Positions 61,952 through 64,000 of a stretch of DNA of 64,000 nt are shown here, piece after piece. The translations under genes were made by a program, and so were the position numbers. Every line of letters starts with the position of its first letter. The first letter of the stretch is position 1. The notes beneath the pieces are model-generated. The model was not told where the DNA came from. It saw only the letters and a program-made list of their open reading frames with translations, and ran no database searches. Source of the DNA: Elymus sibiricus (taxonomy: Eukaryota; Streptophyta; Magnoliopsida; Poales; Poaceae); the NCBI GenBank assembly GCA_039707655.1, contig CM077665.1, positions 445,903,531 to 445,967,530 of the forward strand, read 5' to 3'.

Positions 61952-63468
61952 TGATGACCCACAAATATAGGGGATCAATCGTAGTCCTTTAGATAAGTAA
62001 GAGTGTCGAACCCAACGAGGAGCAGAAGGAAATGACAAGCGGTTTTCAGCAAGGTAATTTCTGCAAGCAGTGAAATTGTAGGTAACAGATAGTTTGATTG
62101 CAAGATAATTGGTAACGAGAAAGTAACGGTAATGGTAAATAAAGTGCAGCAAGGTATCCCAATCCTTTTGTGGCAAAGGACAGGCCAGAACAGTCTCTAG
62201 TAATAGGCAAAGTGTTCTTCAGGGTACACGGGAATTTCATCTAGTTACTTTTATCATGTTGGTTTGATTCGTGTTCGCTACTTTGATAATTTGATATGTG
62301 GGTGGACCGGTGCTTGGGTGTTGTTCTTACTTGAACAACCTCCCACTTATGATTAACCCCCTCGCAAGCATCCGCAACTACGAGAAAAGTATTAAGATAA
62401 AATCTAACCATAGCATTAAACGTTTGGATCCAAATCAGCCCCTTACGAAATAGCGCATAAACTAGGGTTTAAGCTTCTGTCACTCTAGCAACCCATCATC
62501 TAATAACTACTCCACAGTGCATTCCCTTAGGCCCAAGAATGGTGAAGTGTCATGTAGTCGACGTTCACATGACACCACCAAGGGAATCACAACATACATA
62601 TCATGAAAATATCGAACACATATCAAATTCACATGATTAATTGCAACATGACTTCTCCCGTGACCTCAAGAACAAAGGTAACTACTCACAAATAATAATC
62701 ATGCTCAAGATCAGAGGGGTATTGATTAGCATAATGGATCTGAACATATAATCTTCCACCAAATAAACCATATAGTAATCAACTACAAGATGTAATCAAC
62801 ACTACTAGTCACCCACAAGTACCAATCTGAGGTTCCGGTACAAAGATTGAACACAAGAGATGAACTAGGGTTTGAGAGGAGATGGTGCTGTTGAAGATGT
62901 TGATGAAGATTGGCCTCCCAAAGATGAGAGGGGTGTTGGTGATGACGAAGGCTTTGATTTTCCCTTCCAGGAGGGAAGTTCCCCCGACGGAATCGCTCCG
63001 CCGGAGGGCAAAAGTGCTCCTGCCCAAGTTCCGCCTCGAGACGGCGGCGCTCCGTCCCAAAAGTCCTCTCCTTAATTTTCTAGGTCAAAAGAGCCTATAT
63101 ACCAGAAGATGGGCACCGGAGGTGGGCCGAGGAGGGCACAACCCACCAGGGCGCGCCTGGGGGGGCCTGGCGCGCCCTGGTGTCTTGTGCCCACCAGGGT
63201 GGCCCCCTCCGGTAGTTCTTTGCTCCAGTATTTTTTATTAATTGCAAAAATATTCTCCGCAAAGTTTCAGCTTCATTGGAGAAGTGCAGAATAGGTATCT
63301 CTGATGTGCTTTTTCTGGTCCATAATTCCCGTTGCCGGTATTCTCCCTCTTTGTATAAACCTTGCATATTATGAGAGAAAAGGCATTAGAATCACTCCCT
63401 AAAGCATTATTATTCAACAAAACATAATAAATAACAGTAGGAAATCATGATGCAAAATGGACGTATCA
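61952..63468 (-). repeat. 3' LTR of a further Gypsy element, TGATACGTCC type
   Basis: 1517 bases; the plus strand begins TGATGACCCACAAATATAGG and ends AAAATGGACGTATCA (TGAT/ATCA ends). A minus-strand polypurine tract (CTAAGCTTGGGGGAGT) lies directly right of it, so this is the 3' LTR and the element continues past 64000. A TATA-like TATATAGG is near 63095 (minus) and a GGCGCGCC inverted repeat is at about 63137-63189. It truncates the Athila-like 5' LTR. Confidence 0.82.
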
Positions 63469-64000
63469 ACTCCCCCAAGCTTAGACCTCGCTTGTCCTCA
63501 AGCGAAAAGCTGATATTGGAAAGCATGTCCACATGGTTTGAGAGAGTGGTGTCGATAAAAACAAAATATGGACATAGTAGCATCATGCTTATTATCATAA
63601 CAGCAACAAACTCTAGCATAAAACTTATTCATATACTTTCATCATATAGCTTCTCATGCACAAGTAACAATTCATCACAACATAGAAGTATAAAGCATAA
63701 ACCTTATTGAAAACCAACAAGCTATGTTCTCAGTCAACTTTGCAACTACAATTCATCATATTTTCAGGAAGGGTCTCATGTCGGAGTCTTTTGGCAAGTC
63801 CACATACTCAACCATCATCTAGTCTTCTTTGATTGCTAACACTCACAGCATACCCATGAGCAAAAAGTTTCAATCGGACACATAGAAAGATAGGGGCTTA
63901 TAGTTTCGCCTCCCAACGTCTTCACCTCAAGAGTGATGTCAACAATAATAACTCATGCCCACTCACATCCAACTGGATATATGTGCCTAGATCTTTCCTC
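63469..64000 (-). mobile_element. Internal 3' part of the last Gypsy element (runs off the window)
   Basis: Starts at the polypurine tract and continues as AT-rich non-coding DNA similar to 56941-57500 (shared AGAAAGATAGGGGCTTA, TTCGCCTCCCAAC, ATATGTGCCTAGATCTTTCC). So the two elements have related 3' internal regions although their LTRs differ. No coding domain in the visible part. Confidence 0.75.

Overview
The window looks like a nuclear segment of a large, repeat-rich grass genome of the Triticeae type (wheat, Aegilops or barley). The reasons are a BARE-1/WIS/Angela-type copia solo LTR, several TGATACGTC-type Gypsy LTRs, Stowaway MITEs with CTCCCTCC termini, and plant-type genes with many short GT-AG introns. 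No species call is possible from sequence alone.

Bases 1-27161 hold the only host genes I can support: two tandem, same-strand leucine-rich-repeat receptor-like kinases of the LRR-VIII / malectin-domain type. Gene 1 is present only as its 3' part (14 exons, 712 residues visible). Gene 2 is complete in my exon parse (24 exons, 1054 residues, no internal stop) but is stretched over 19.4 kb. Its intron 3 contains a full-length LINE with 15-bp target duplications, and its intron 5 contains an antisense Ty1/copia element with 5-bp duplications. Equivalent exons of the two genes have almost identical lengths, so they are tandem duplicates. Both probably sit at the plasma membrane, with extracellular LRR and malectin domains and a cytoplasmic RD Ser/Thr kinase.

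Bases 27162-44440 are intergenic DNA with two families of diverged tandem repeats. They are split by a 13.7-kb Gypsy element (29575-43289) with 975/976-bp LTRs and the 5-bp duplication TATCT. It looks like the Tat lineage (Grande/RIRE2-like): a sense gag-pol frame without chromodomain, an extra RNase H, and a multi-exon antisense gene. Its gag-pol frame has five stops, all TAG, each fitting CAG to TAG decay.

Bases 45400-64000 are a nested stack of Gypsy and copia remains. In order there is an inverted pair of related LTRs, a degraded Gypsy pol fragment broken by a 1.86-kb copia solo LTR, and an Athila-like non-autonomous element. The 3' LTR of that element carries a 3.1-kb solo LTR, and its 5' LTR is cut by a further Gypsy LTR whose element runs off the window. 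No host gene was found here.

I found no convincing new cellular system. The most interesting signals are the uniform CAG to TAG decay, the spliced antisense gene, a hairpin that recurs just upstream of the TATA box in several different LTRs, repeated polypurine-tract copies inside one element, and a MITE interrupted by a copy of its own flanking host DNA.
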